The notes below the pieces were generated by a model. The model had not been told where the DNA came from, did not search any database, and saw only the letters and a list, made by a program, of their open reading frames with translations. The translations under genes were made by a program, and so were the position numbers. A stretch of 64,000 bases of DNA from DUML01 sp050949905 (GTDB lineage: Bacteria > Bacillota > Desulfitobacteriia > Desulfitobacteriales > Syntrophobotulaceae): contig JBMNGP010000001.1 in assembly GCA_050949905.1 (NCBI GenBank), positions 1-64,000 of the forward strand. The letters are read 5' to 3'. Every line of letters begins with the position of its first letter. Position 1 is the first letter of the stretch. Of the stretch, positions 30,909 to 40,277 are shown one piece after another.

Positions 30909-33749
30909 ATGAGGAAAAACAAGCTGCTTTTCCTATATTCAGCAATCCTGCTATTTATCATCCTGGGGTTTCCTTCTGCACCGGCCTGGGCAGAGGGTGG
31001 CAGTCAAAGGATAGCCGGGCCAAACAGATACATAACAGCTGTTAAGGTTTCCCAAGCAGGCTGGACAAGTTCCGAATACGTTATTCTGGCCAGCGGGCAG
31101 GATTATGCCGATGCTTTGTGTTCAGGATCGTTAGCCTCTAAGTATTCTGCCCCGATTCTTCTAACCGAACCACAGGAGGTACCCCCGGAGGTTCTAGCAG
31201 AAGTGGAAAGGCTTAAAGCTAAGCAAGTTTTTCTCATCGGTGGCCCACAGGCTATAAGTTATCAAGCAGAAAGGCAGCTACGGGCCTTAAGCAGCCTCCG
31301 GCTTGAAAGGCTGGGGGGTCAAGATAGGTATGAAACAGCAGTAAGAGTAGCTCAAAAATTGGCTAACTCCTTGGAAGTAGCTTTGGTATCGGGGGAAAGC
31401 CCTTGGGATGCTTTGGCTTTTAATGCTATTGCTGCCCAACGAGCAATGCCCATATTGCTTACTGCAAAGAACGAATTACCGGCTGTTGTTAGGGAATTTT
31501 TAGCGGAACAGCCTGTTTCCCGTACTTATTTGATCGGGGGAGAAAATGTCCTTAGCCAGAATATAGAGAAGAAAGTTCCGGGCTCTGTCCGGCTTGCCGG
31601 AAAAGACAGGTACGAAACCAATGCCCTAATCTTAAATGAATTTGCTGACCAACTCAACTTTAAGAAGATATATGTAGTAGCCGGCGGCGGGAGAAATGAC
31701 GGCTTTGCCGATGCCTTGTGTGCCGCTGCCCTGGCGGGAAGAACAGCCTCGCCTTTGCTCTTAGCCGGGGGCAAAGCAGCTGAGGAACTTAAGGAGTACC
31801 TAACGGCTCGGATTCCTGCTTCCGTCTCACTTATTGCCGTAGGCGGCGAAGCTGCAGTTCCGGCAGCAACGCTGGTTGCACTTCATAACCAGGTCCAAGC
31901 AGTTAATAAAGCCAAAACCGGCGGGGGTAATTTCCCCGGCTTAGACGGAGGTAATTCCTCCGGTTCAGATTCGCCACCGGAGATTGATAACCTTCCTCCC
32001 AGTTCTCTAACTATCTCTGCTCAAAATTGCCTTCCGGCTCAAGGAAGTGTTACTTTAAGGGTCGTGGACGGCCCTTTGTCTGATGCTTCCTGGCTCGCTG
32101 TTTTCGAGGAGATTAAAGCCCATACAGGAAAAGGACAGTTCTGGATCATTGGGATAAATGAGGATGACTTGACTTTAACCCCCGCTGCCGACGGAGTTAC
32201 AGCTGTGCTGGCCAACCACAGTGTTAAAAGTGCCGGGCTGGCAGCCGATTTTGTCATCCCTGCCAGCAAGCTTACCGATCGGGCCGGTAATCAGGCTGTC
32301 CAAGATCTAAGCATTGACGCCCACCTGCCGGTCAATGTTACAGGGGTTGGAGCACTTACACCCGATGGGCTTTATAAGGCAGGAGATGCGCTTGAATTTA
32401 CAGTAACCTTTAGCGACAAGGTCGATGTTGCCGGAACACCCCTTTTGCAGCTAGCCGCCGGGAGTGTACTTAGGAACGCGGTTTATACCGGGGGGAGCGG
32501 CACAGAGGTTTTAACCTTCGGTTATACTGTGGAAAATGGTGATCTTAGTGCCAGACTTGATTATGCTTCCGCAGCGGCGCTTAATTTAAACGGGGGAACA
32601 ATTAAAATTACCGGTACTCCGGTAGATGCCGTAATCCTTTTGCCTCTCCCGGGGGAAAGCGGTTCTCTTGGCAAGAATATAAATATCCAAATTGATGCCT
32701 GTCCTCCGACAGCCATTAATATTTCAGCTCAAAATCTCCTTGCCGGCCAGGGCAGTATTATCCTTGAGGCCGTGGACGGACCTCTTACTCCCGAATCGTG
32801 GGCGGAAATTCTTCAAGTGATAAAAGACCACACCGGTATAGCCGGCAGCTGGATCACAGGTATAGCAGCTGAAGATTTGGCTTTAATTCCGGCAGCCGAC
32901 GGAGTAACAGCGGTCTTAAGCAATAGGAGTGTAAACCCTGCCGCCATAGTTGCCGATTTTATCATTCCCGCTGCCAAGGTTAGCGACCGAGCAGGCAATA
33001 CAGCAGAAGGAGATATTAAGATTGATGCCTATTTCCCGAGGATGGTCACGAAAGTAAGTACTACTACCGGTAAAGGTTATTATAAGGCCGGAGCCGAGAT
33101 TTATATTACGGTAGCCTTTGACCGCGCGGTAGAAGTAGAGGGAATACCGACTTTAGAGTTGGAGACAGGCGACATTGATAGGCCGGCCTCTTACACAGCG
33201 GGCAGCGGGACGCAAGAGCTGACTTTTGTTTACACTGTTCAGGCCGGGGATACCAGCGCCAATTTGACTTATACCGGAGGTAATGCTCTCCGCTTAAACG
33301 GCGGAACCATTCGGGATAAGCTCACCGGTGAGGAGGTTAACCTGACGCTGCCTGACCCGGGTGAAGGCGGCTTGCTTCCTTATCCCGCAAAAATTGTGAT
33401 TGACACAACACCTCCCACGGCCATTGAGATTTCGGCCCAAAACCTTATCCCGCTCCAAGGCTTTGTAACCTTAACGGCGGTGGAAGGCCCTTTAAGTGAT
33501 TCTTCCTGGACCAAGGTTTTTAACCTTATTAAGACCAATACCATTAACGGAAAGTGGATTCAAAAGATTAACAGTACGGACCTCTCTATTAATTACGCAA
33601 TTGACGGGGGGATTACGGCTAAGCTGGAGAATAAAAATCGCACTACTTCTGCTTCGATCCAGGCTGATTTTGTTATTCCTGCCAATCTGGTGGTGGACAA
33701 AGCCGGGAACGAGGCCTTAACGGATATAATTATTGATGCCAAGTCCTAA
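30909..33749 (+). CDS. CWB2 cell-wall-binding surface protein with repeated Ig-like modules
   Basis: A 946-residue exported protein; I start it at ATG 30909 (MRKNKLLFLYSAILLF), after GAAGGGG. A signal peptide (to about 28) is followed by three cell-wall-binding type 2 repeats (about 32-330; QRIAGPNRYITA, LGGQDRYETAVRVAQ, LAGKDRYETNALIL, each with LIGG or AVGG). After a Gly/Ser/Pro linker (about 343-370) two module types alternate: an A unit (SAQN..PAQGSV..., DG, ADFVIPASKLTDRAGN) three times and a B unit (YKAGDALEFTVTF, GSGTEVLTF.YTV, LNGGTI) twice. CWB2 repeats hold proteins non-covalently to the wall; the rest probably forms an extended stalk or adhesin. Confidence 0.88.
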   Translation: MRKNKLLFLYSAILLFIILGFPSAPAWAEGGSQRIAGPNRYITAVKVSQAGWTSSEYVILASGQDYADALCSGSLASKYSAPILLTEPQEVPPEVLAEVERLKAKQVFLIGGPQAISYQAERQLRALSSLRLERLGGQDRYETAVRVAQKLANSLEVALVSGESPWDALAFNAIAAQRAMPILLTAKNELPAVVREFLAEQPVSRTYLIGGENVLSQNIEKKVPGSVRLAGKDRYETNALILNEFADQLNFKKIYVVAGGGRNDGFADALCAAALAGRTASPLLLAGGKAAEELKEYLTARIPASVSLIAVGGEAAVPAATLVALHNQVQAVNKAKTGGGNFPGLDGGNSSGSDSPPEIDNLPPSSLTISAQNCLPAQGSVTLRVVDGPLSDASWLAVFEEIKAHTGKGQFWIIGINEDDLTLTPAADGVTAVLANHSVKSAGLAADFVIPASKLTDRAGNQAVQDLSIDAHLPVNVTGVGALTPDGLYKAGDALEFTVTFSDKVDVAGTPLLQLAAGSVLRNAVYTGGSGTEVLTFGYTVENGDLSARLDYASAAALNLNGGTIKITGTPVDAVILLPLPGESGSLGKNINIQIDACPPTAINISAQNLLAGQGSIILEAVDGPLTPESWAEILQVIKDHTGIAGSWITGIAAEDLALIPAADGVTAVLSNRSVNPAAIVADFIIPAAKVSDRAGNTAEGDIKIDAYFPRMVTKVSTTTGKGYYKAGAEIYITVAFDRAVEVEGIPTLELETGDIDRPASYTAGSGTQELTFVYTVQAGDTSANLTYTGGNALRLNGGTIRDKLTGEEVNLTLPDPGEGGLLPYPAKIVIDTTPPTAIEISAQNLIPLQGFVTLTAVEGPLSDSSWTKVFNLIKTNTINGKWIQKINSTDLSINYAIDGGITAKLENKNRTTSASIQADFVIPANLVVDKAGNEALTDIIIDAKS

Positions 33750-33828
33750 ATAGTCGGCTGTTCCTCTGGAAATAAGGCTTTCAGAGCAGAAAAGTTGATA
33801 TTTGAGTACTTGCAATCATGCTAATTAT

Positions 33829-33868
33829 GGTACGGAATAAGCCTATTTGCGGTACGAAATAAGCCTAT
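33829..33868. repeat. Short direct repeat
   Basis: GGTACGGAATAAGCCTATT and GGTACGAAATAAGCCTATG stand 22 bases apart downstream of the surface protein gene. Confidence 0.6.
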
Positions 33869-33875
33869 GGTTGGT

Positions 33876-34532
33876 TTAGAGGTTTAGTTGACTCCAAATT
33901 GGATCTGTTCGGCCGAAGGCATCATTATACTTCTTAGCGGCGAAATCCTGGGATTCTACTCTGAATTCCTTCTCTTCGCCACTCAGTTTATCCCGGGCTC
34001 TAACGGTAAACCCTGCTTTGAGCCTTTCCAAGGGGAAATTATCACCCCGAAACACAAAGTCCAGTTCTTGGCTATTATCATCACGGCGAGTACTAATGCC
34101 TCTGGCATAAACGGTGCCGACCGAATCTATTAGTTCGACCTCAAGATCTTTAAGAAAGTAGCCCAGGGATTCTTGTGACTCGGTAAGCTTCTCCCTGAAA
34201 AGGCATTTTCCCGCGAGAGCGGTATGCCAGTATTCATTATTAATAATAAAGGGTTTGGAATATAAATAATCCAGCCGCAAATAGAAAGATGCTAATTCCC
34301 AGGGGAGCTTGGAAACAATATTATATTTTAAGGAATATTCTCTAAAAGGCTCATCCCTGGGGCGTTCGGCATTATAAAGGATTAATTTGTCAAATTCCAG
34401 AGTAAAGCCTTCTAAAGTAATAGTTTGCCCAATTGCGGCTTCTCGGGTGTGAACTGTGTGCAGGGTAACAAAATAAGTGGTCAATCCCAGCCAAATTAGG
34501 ATTACCAGGGCGGCGCTGATTATCTTCCGCAA
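33876..34532 (-). CDS. Membrane-anchored protein of the GntR/ABC operon
   Basis: A 218-residue protein with one N-terminal helix (MRKIISAALVILIWLGLTT) and an extracellular beta-rich domain (TITLEGFTLEFDKLILY; LDFVFRGDNFPLERLKAG). No lipobox. Last gene of the five-gene minus-strand operon that begins with the YtrA-type regulator. Family not recognised; it probably serves the ABC complex. Confidence 0.65.
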   Translation of the reverse strand: MRKIISAALVILIWLGLTTYFVTLHTVHTREAAIGQTITLEGFTLEFDKLILYNAERPRDEPFREYSLKYNIVSKLPWELASFYLRLDYLYSKPFIINNEYWHTALAGKCLFREKLTESQESLGYFLKDLEVELIDSVGTVYARGISTRRDDNSQELDFVFRGDNFPLERLKAGFTVRARDKLSGEEKEFRVESQDFAAKKYNDAFGRTDPIWSQLNL

Positions 34533-34553
34533 TATATCCCTCCTCCAAGGTTC

Positions 34554-35243
34554 CTAATTTAAATAAACCGTATTACGATAGTCGGTTAAAACTTCTGTTC
34601 CCGAGGGGACCACCAGATGGATGGCCTCATTGCCAAAATGAGTACGACCTCTAAAGGGCTGGCGGCCTGCAGAACTCTCAAATTGAGAGGTGAGGAAGTT
34701 ATTCTTGAAAATGGCAAATTCCAGCTTGTACTTGGGTGGAGACTTAATCAGCAGGGTATTGTCCTCCCAAGATAGAATAGGCGGCTTGATCTGCGAGGTA
34801 ATATCATAATCTTCAACGAGATAAGAAGTTACATAGTTTTTCACCTGGATTTGCTTTTGGTTGGCGTCTTGCCTTTCGATCCAGATCATGCCTTCATAAT
34901 CGCCGGCAACTACGAGCTTTAGTTCGTTAGCGGTTAAAGGATAGCTCTTGCTTAAATTTTCATAAATAGCCTGGTTTGGTGCATTTGCCTCCCAGATCCG
35001 CCCGGCTAATTGATAAGCTTCGGCAGATATTTCTTTAGTATTGCCTACCGGAGGGTGTACGAAGCCTTTATCCGGTAAGGCATAAACTACGACGGAGGCC
35101 ACAATTAATATTAAGCAGTAAATAGGAAAAAGGGATCGCTGGAGACTCCTCGAAAGGAGGGGTTTTTTATTTTTAGCCAAAAACCACCTGAGGGCCGGAA
35201 CAGCCAAAATAATTATCAGTAAGACTGCAAATAGTCTCAGCAT
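34554..35243 (-). CDS. Membrane protein of the GntR/ABC operon
   Basis: A 229-residue protein with two N-terminal helices (LFAVLLIIILAVPALRWFL; FPIYCLILIVASVVVYAL) and a large outside domain (SAEAYQLAGRIWEAN; YEGMIWIERQDANQ). It overlaps the permease stop (shared ATGA-type junction at 35243) and precedes the 218-residue gene by 21 bases. Not recognised beyond its place in the operon. Confidence 0.65.
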   Translation of the reverse strand: MLRLFAVLLIIILAVPALRWFLAKNKKPLLSRSLQRSLFPIYCLILIVASVVVYALPDKGFVHPPVGNTKEISAEAYQLAGRIWEANAPNQAIYENLSKSYPLTANELKLVVAGDYEGMIWIERQDANQKQIQVKNYVTSYLVEDYDITSQIKPPILSWEDNTLLIKSPPKYKLEFAIFKNNFLTSQFESSAGRQPFRGRTHFGNEAIHLVVPSGTEVLTDYRNTVYLN

Positions 35244-35972
35244 TAGCTACGGACCTCCATTCTGTTATAGATTAAAATACTTAAGGCAAAGCAAAGCGCA
35301 GTGGTTAAAAGGACCTTGCCGGCAAAAAGCAAAAGAGAGGTTTCCGTAATGTAAAAGCGCAGGAAGTCAAGGAAGAGGCTGTTTTGTCCCCGGGCTAAGC
35401 CTAGGATTAGAGCGGGGATAAGAAAAGCAAACAATTTACTTATTTCCAGCAGCATGCCGAAGAGATAGCCCCCCGCTGCGAGCAAAAAGATATAAAGGGC
35501 AACAGCCAGGATATCCTGGGCAAGATCGGCCAAAGGCGGTTTAAAAGAGCTGTTGATAACGGTGCTGTGCTCCAGAGCGAAGTACATTAAAACCCGCTGC
35601 AGCATGCCGGAGAGGATTGAGGTCAGAGCGCCTAAGAAAGAAATTGTGGCTAATATTCCTATGTCGGACAGGCAGCTGGTTAAACGGTTGCTTACCAAGG
35701 TAAAATCAATATTTTTAGCTTGTTTTTTGGTTTGGATTATGGCTATGGCGAAAGCCCAGATCATGGTGGCGATAATTACCATATCGCTGGTATAATTCCT
35801 GACATTTAAGGAGAGAAGGCCGTTACTGGAGCCATACATCCCTACGCCGCCGGTCCCAAAGGTTAAGAATAACGACCTGCATAATAATCAGTCCGCTGAA
35901 GGAGAAAGCTTTAAGTTTGGTCAAGTATTGCTTGCGGGTTACGGTTAAAACGCTAGTCTCTGTTGAAAACAT
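35243..35972 (-). pseudogene. ABC transporter permease with a single-base frameshift
   Basis: ATG 35972, overlapping the end of the ATPase gene, opens MFSTETSVLTVTRKQYLTKL and the first helix (FSFSGLIIMQVVILNL). The frame then runs out at a TAA at about 35823, while GTGGVGMYGSSNGLLSLN and the remaining five helices continue in another frame to 35243. Adding one T to CCTTTGGGACC (35854-35863) restores a single ~240-residue permease. The part from 35839 could in theory start at ATG but would lack the first helix. A genuine mutation or a homopolymer sequencing error both fit. Confidence 0.75.
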
Positions 35973-36855
35973 CGTTGATTCCTCCTTTGCTTTGAGCGGT
36001 AAGGTAAACACAGACATCTTCGGTGGGAACGGCTGAGGTGCTGATGCCGGCCTTTTTAAGCTCCCGCAGCTCGGCTTCGGAGAAATCATTCTTCGTAACG
36101 ACAAAGCTCTGCTCCGGAGCAAAATCTTCCCGGTAAAACTCCTCCTTGCCGGTAAGAAATTGGTTTAGAGCGGCTGTCTTGCCCCTTAAGCCCAAAGCAT
36201 AGTATTTTAGCTCGGTAACCGGCAAGTGCAGACATTTTCTACCATCTTTAATTAGTAGAATGTCCTCCAAAATATTCTCAATTTCGCTTAAGAGATGACT
36301 GGAGAGCAGAATGGTCCGGGGGTGCGCGACGTAGTCTTTAAGCAACGCCCGGTAAAAATCTTTGCGGACAGCGGCATCCATCCCAGTTGTAGGCTCATCG
36401 AAAATCGTCAGGGGGCAGCGAGCAGCCAGGCCGATAATAACGTTAAATGTGCTGCGCATTCCTTTGGATAAGCGGCTATGGGTTTGCTTGGGATTTAAAG
36501 AGAAGTAAGCCAGAAGCCTAAAAGCCAGCTCCTTATTCCAATGAGGATAAAAGAGGCCGAGCGAATCCAAAATCTCCTCTAAAGTCCAAGATTCCGGAAA
36601 GCTCATTTGTTCATCGACAAAAATCAAATTGGCTGCGACGTGGAGACTATTAAAAGGATTCTGCCCGAATATTTTTACTTCGCCGGAGGTAGGCTTTAAG
36701 TAACCGGCTATGATTTTTAAGAGAGTGGTTTTACCTGCCCCATTACGCCCAATCAACCCGGTAATTTTATTTTCCTCGATAAGAACTGAAAAATCGTCTA
36801 AAGCTTGGGTTTTTTTGAAACTTTTCCTGAGATTAATGCATTCTATTACTGTCAT
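35953..36855 (-). CDS. ABC transporter ATPase (YtrB-like)
   Basis: A 300-residue ATPase. Walker A GRNGAGKTT near residue 37, signature LSKGMRSTFNVIIGLAA near 135 (LSGGQ variant), Walker B PLTIFDEPTTGMD, H-loop LLSSHLLSEIE, then a ~90-residue C-terminal domain. The class is used by exporters and bacitracin/antibiotic-sensing YtrBCDEF systems. It overlaps its regulator by four bases and its permease by 20, so translation is coupled. Confidence 0.9.
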   Translation of the reverse strand: MTVIECINLRKSFKKTQALDDFSVLIEENKITGLIGRNGAGKTTLLKIIAGYLKPTSGEVKIFGQNPFNSLHVAANLIFVDEQMSFPESWTLEEILDSLGLFYPHWNKELAFRLLAYFSLNPKQTHSRLSKGMRSTFNVIIGLAARCPLTIFDEPTTGMDAAVRKDFYRALLKDYVAHPRTILLSSHLLSEIENILEDILLIKDGRKCLHLPVTELKYYALGLRGKTAALNQFLTGKEEFYREDFAPEQSFVVTKNDFSEAELRELKKAGISTSAVPTEDVCVYLTAQSKGGINDVFNRD

Positions 36856-37238
36856 TGCTCTTCCTCCTTTAATTGCTCCCTGGCCTCTTTAATCATTTCT
36901 GCCAAACAGTCTTCGCTAACCCTTAAGCGTTCGGCTTCACACACAAGGTCAAAGACCAGTTGCTTGAGGATGGTGTCTTGCCGTTTTTGGCGCACTATTT
37001 CCCGGGCTTGGGGAGATACAAACATCCCTAAGCCCCGCTTTTTATAGACAATATTATTATCTGCCAGGAGATTTAAACCTTTGGCAGCAGTAGCGGGGTT
37101 AATATCAAACATATCGGCCAGCTGATATTGGGAATAGATCCGCTCTTCTTCCCGAATGTTACCGGAGAGGATTTCCCCTTCCAGCCACTCGGCAATTTGC
37201 ACATAAATAGGCTTCATACTCTCGGGATTAAGCAGCAA
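36852..37238 (-). CDS. GntR-family regulator (YtrA subfamily)
   Basis: A 128-residue protein: winged helix (PIYVQIAEWLEGEILSGNI, YSQYQLADMFDINPATAAKGLNLL, VYKKRGLGMFVS) and a short C-terminal dimerisation helix, the compact YtrA build without an effector domain. TTG 37238 follows AGGAAG. These regulators repress the ABC operon they head and respond to cell-envelope stress. An imperfect dyad (AGTGTAATG..CATTACT, about 37278-37303) lies upstream and may be its site. Confidence 0.9.
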   Translation of the reverse strand: MLLNPESMKPIYVQIAEWLEGEILSGNIREEERIYSQYQLADMFDINPATAAKGLNLLADNNIVYKKRGLGMFVSPQAREIVRQKRQDTILKQLVFDLVCEAERLRVSEDCLAEMIKEAREQLKEEEQ

Positions 37239-37414
37239 ATTATCACTTCCTATAAGTATCTAAGTTAGTGCATTAGTAGTGTAATGTACTATGTATCATT
37301 ACTATAATTGAGGACCGGCTCTCTTGTCAAGAGAAACATTTCGCAGCGCAAAGAACATTTCGTAGCACAAAGTTGAACCCGTCTTTAAAAAGTAAAATTT
37401 GCCATGATCAAAAA

Positions 37415-37441
37415 CACAATACTGCATCTTGCAGTATTGTG
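37415..37441. promoter_or_regulatory. Operator palindrome upstream of the PadR gene
   Basis: CACAATACTGCA (37415-37426), TCT, TGCAGTATTGTG (37430-37441): perfect 12-bp arms. A third half-site TTGCAGTATT recurs at 37446-37455. The layout fits autoregulation by the PadR protein that starts at 37566. Confidence 0.65.
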
Positions 37442-37565
37442 CGTATTGCAGTATTATATAATTAAAAATACACTTACATAGCTTCATTGCTGATTCAGAA
37501 AATTTATACAAACCAAAAGATACACGCGTTCTTAAACCTAATTGTTTTTCGGGAGGTATTCAGAC

Positions 37566-37925
37566 TTGAAAAGAGGCAAAAAATATTCACCCCGGCACTC
37601 TCCCGCCTTTGTCCTTCTCTTCCTGGCTCGGGGTCGCAATTACGGAGGAGCAATCCTTAAAATGATGGAAGAGGAAATTCCCTGTTTTTTAGGAGACAGC
37701 TCCATGATTTACAGGATGTTGCAGGAACTGGAAGAGGAAGGAGCAGTAGAGTCCAACTGGGAAATACCGGGAACGGGCAGGCCGGTTAAATACTATGATT
37801 TGACAGCCAAAGGCTGGCAAATGCTTCTGGAATCAGAAGAAGATATTCGCAAGAGGATGGATAATCACTTGTTTTTCTTAAGTGAACTGGAGAAGCAAAA
37901 GGCTAAAAATCAAAAATTTGAATGA
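37566..37925 (+). CDS. PadR-family transcriptional regulator
   Basis: A 119-residue winged-helix regulator: HSPAFVLLFLARGRNYGGAIL, DSSMIYRMLQELEEEGAVES (wing), GRPVKYYDLTAKGWQMLLE, then a dimerisation helix. The start is TTG 37566, nine bases after GGGAGG. PadR proteins repress stress or efflux genes and often themselves. The following gene pair (38111, 39118) has separate leader sequence, so a regulatory link is not shown. Confidence 0.82.
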   Translation: MKRGKKYSPRHSPAFVLLFLARGRNYGGAILKMMEEEIPCFLGDSSMIYRMLQELEEEGAVESNWEIPGTGRPVKYYDLTAKGWQMLLESEEDIRKRMDNHLFFLSELEKQKAKNQKFE

Positions 37926-38110
37926 ACCTAGGCAAAAAGCATGTGTATATCTGCTAAGTTTTTAAATAAATAATACCTGAGAGCTCATACTAGAAATACA
38001 GCTTCCCTAAAGCTGCCGGCTGCGGATGGAAAATTGCCTGCCAAATAAGAGGCTTGTCCCTACTATATTTGCAGGTTATTAATATTAAAAAATTAAAGGA
38101 GGAAGACCTT

Positions 38111-39028
38111 ATGCAAGAATCGATCTATGGCAACATGAAGGTGGGAGTAGTACATTTTAAGGCTTACCCGGAATGTGTAAATGGTGACGGGCCCTTTGTG
38201 GAAACAGTGCGCAAAATTTGTGAAGACGGGTTCTTTACCGCGGTTGAAATGGGTGCTATCAAAGATATTAAGCAAAGAACTGAAGTGGCTAAGCTGTTGG
38301 AGATTTCCGGTTTGGAAGTAGCCTATGGCACTCAGCCAACACTTTTCCCCATGAAAGTAAGTTTGTGTTCCCTGGATAAAACCGAAAGGCAAAAAGCTTT
38401 AAATGCCGTATTTAATTGTCTGAAACAAGCCTATGACCTGGGCGCAACCTCGGTAAGAATTCCTTCGGGTAAAGACCCTGGCCCGGAGAAAAGGGAAGAA
38501 GCCAAGAAAATATTGATTGATTCTCTTTCTCAAATCCTGGAAAAAGCTAAAGAGATGGGTAATCCGCTTATTACCTTAAAGATTTTTGACCGGTTATACG
38601 ACAAAAAAGCTTTAATCGGCCCTGTCGATGATGCCCTGGATATTGCTGAAGCTCTCGCCCCCAGCTATGAAAGATTCGGGCTTTTAACCGACCTTTCCCA
38701 TTTCCCGTTGCTGCATGAAGATCCGGCTGAAACCCTGCCTAAGCTGCAGAAATATGTCAAAGCTTTCCACATTGGCAACTGTGTTTACAAAGATCCGCTG
38801 CATCCTGTCTACGGCGACTTGCAGCCGCGTTTTGGTGTCGAAGGCGGCGAAGTCGACAGAGCAATGCTCAGCAAGTACTATCGTATCTTGAAAGACCTAA
38901 ACCTTATTGGCCCCGACAAAATGCCGATTGTCAGTGCCGAAGTACGCCCGCTCTTGCCGATGGAAACTTCGGAGCTAATTCTGGGCAACTTGAAACGTTA
39001 TATACAGGAAGCCTGGGCTTTGGCCTAA
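38111..39028 (+). CDS. Sugar-phosphate isomerase/epimerase-like TIM-barrel protein
   Basis: A 305-residue AP-endonuclease-2-type TIM barrel, start ATG 38111 behind AAAGGAGG. Metal-site residues are suggested by FFTAVEMGAI, LTDLSHFPLL and KAFHIGNCV with His, and VSAEVRP with Glu. Such enzymes epimerise or isomerise sugars, inositols or ketoacids. It precedes a zinc dehydrogenase by 90 bases; together they look like a small sugar or polyol pathway, which is inference. Confidence 0.78.
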   Translation: MQESIYGNMKVGVVHFKAYPECVNGDGPFVETVRKICEDGFFTAVEMGAIKDIKQRTEVAKLLEISGLEVAYGTQPTLFPMKVSLCSLDKTERQKALNAVFNCLKQAYDLGATSVRIPSGKDPGPEKREEAKKILIDSLSQILEKAKEMGNPLITLKIFDRLYDKKALIGPVDDALDIAEALAPSYERFGLLTDLSHFPLLHEDPAETLPKLQKYVKAFHIGNCVYKDPLHPVYGDLQPRFGVEGGEVDRAMLSKYYRILKDLNLIGPDKMPIVSAEVRPLLPMETSELILGNLKRYIQEAWALA

Positions 39029-39117
39029 GCAGATAAAGTCAGTTTTCCACATAGGTCAATAGAATTGGTCAATAAGTGGAGAATAAGTTGATAACCAATT
39101 AAGAGGAGGAAAAAGAG

Positions 39118-40200
39118 ATGACTTTTGAGATTCCGGAAAAAATGAAAGCCCTTGTACTTTATGGACCTAATGACTTTCGGGTGGTAAACGACAAACCGGT
39201 GCCTAAGCCGGGACCGGGTGAAGTGCTGGTTAAAGTTGAAGCCTGCGGGATTTGCGGAACAGACGTTAAAATTATCACCAAGGGAATGCCCAAGATGCCC
39301 CCTTACGGACAATTTACCCAGGGTCACGAATGGGCCGGTACAGTTGTAGCTTTAGGCGATACAGTTGATGAGTTTCAAATCGGGGACAGAGTAGCCATTG
39401 AGGCTCATAAAGGCTGCGGCCGCTGCCAGAACTGTATTGAAGGACTGTATACCAGCTGCTTAAACTATGCCCAAAAAGGCCAAATTGCCTCCGGTATGAC
39501 CCGTGACGGCGGCTTTGCTGAGTATGCCGTCCATCATATTAACTCTGTTTATAAAATTCCGGATAATGTTAGCTTTGTTGATGCTACCTATGTAACTACT
39601 CTGGGCTGTGCTCTTTGGGCTCTGGATATGAGCGGCGGCTATATTGCCGGGGATACGGTTTTAGTCACCGGTCCTGGCCCCATCGGTCTCTCTATGGTTC
39701 AGGCCTGCAAAGCTGTTGGTGCTGAGAAGATTATCTTAACAGGGACAAAAAACGATAGACTGGCCATCGGCAGGGATGTCGGAGCCACCCATACAATTAA
39801 TGTTAATGAAGTAGCAGATCCTTTGGCTGAGATTATGAAAATCACCGGCGGCCGGGGCTGTGAAAGAACCTATGAGTGTGCCGGCAATGATTCCTCCTTT
39901 GATCTCTGCCTGAAGTCTACCATGCGTGGTCATGTTATGACCTGTGTTTCCTTCTACAAACAGCCTGTTACAGCTTCTTTGGATTATGCTGTTCTAAACG
40001 GGATCAATATCATGACGGTTCGCGGCGAGGGACGCAATAACTGCAAACGTGCTCTGTCCCTTATGAGCCAAGGCCGAATTGATACCAAGCAGATCATTAC
40101 CCATACCTTCTCCTTAGACGACTTTGCGACAGGCTATGACTACTTTGTCAACCGGAGAGACGGGGCAATGAAAGTAGTTATTCTCCCTCCGGGGAAATAA
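39118..40200 (+). CDS. Zinc-dependent medium-chain dehydrogenase (sorbitol/threonine-dehydrogenase type)
   Basis: A 360-residue dehydrogenase. Catalytic zinc: ACGICGTDV and FTQGHEWAGTVV; structural zinc: GCGRCQNCIEGLYTSC; Rossmann fold: VLVTGPGPIGLSMVQACKAV. ATG 39118 follows GAGGAGG. It likely oxidises a sugar alcohol with NAD, with the epimerase upstream; exact substrate is not evident. Confidence 0.9.
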   Translation: MTFEIPEKMKALVLYGPNDFRVVNDKPVPKPGPGEVLVKVEACGICGTDVKIITKGMPKMPPYGQFTQGHEWAGTVVALGDTVDEFQIGDRVAIEAHKGCGRCQNCIEGLYTSCLNYAQKGQIASGMTRDGGFAEYAVHHINSVYKIPDNVSFVDATYVTTLGCALWALDMSGGYIAGDTVLVTGPGPIGLSMVQACKAVGAEKIILTGTKNDRLAIGRDVGATHTINVNEVADPLAEIMKITGGRGCERTYECAGNDSSFDLCLKSTMRGHVMTCVSFYKQPVTASLDYAVLNGINIMTVRGEGRNNCKRALSLMSQGRIDTKQIITHTFSLDDFATGYDYFVNRRDGAMKVVILPPGK

Positions 40201-40277
40201 GATTGTAGATTATTAAGTTTTCCTCTCCTTCAATATTTGAACTCCTAATGGGTAAGCTGTTGGACTCTGGATTATTT

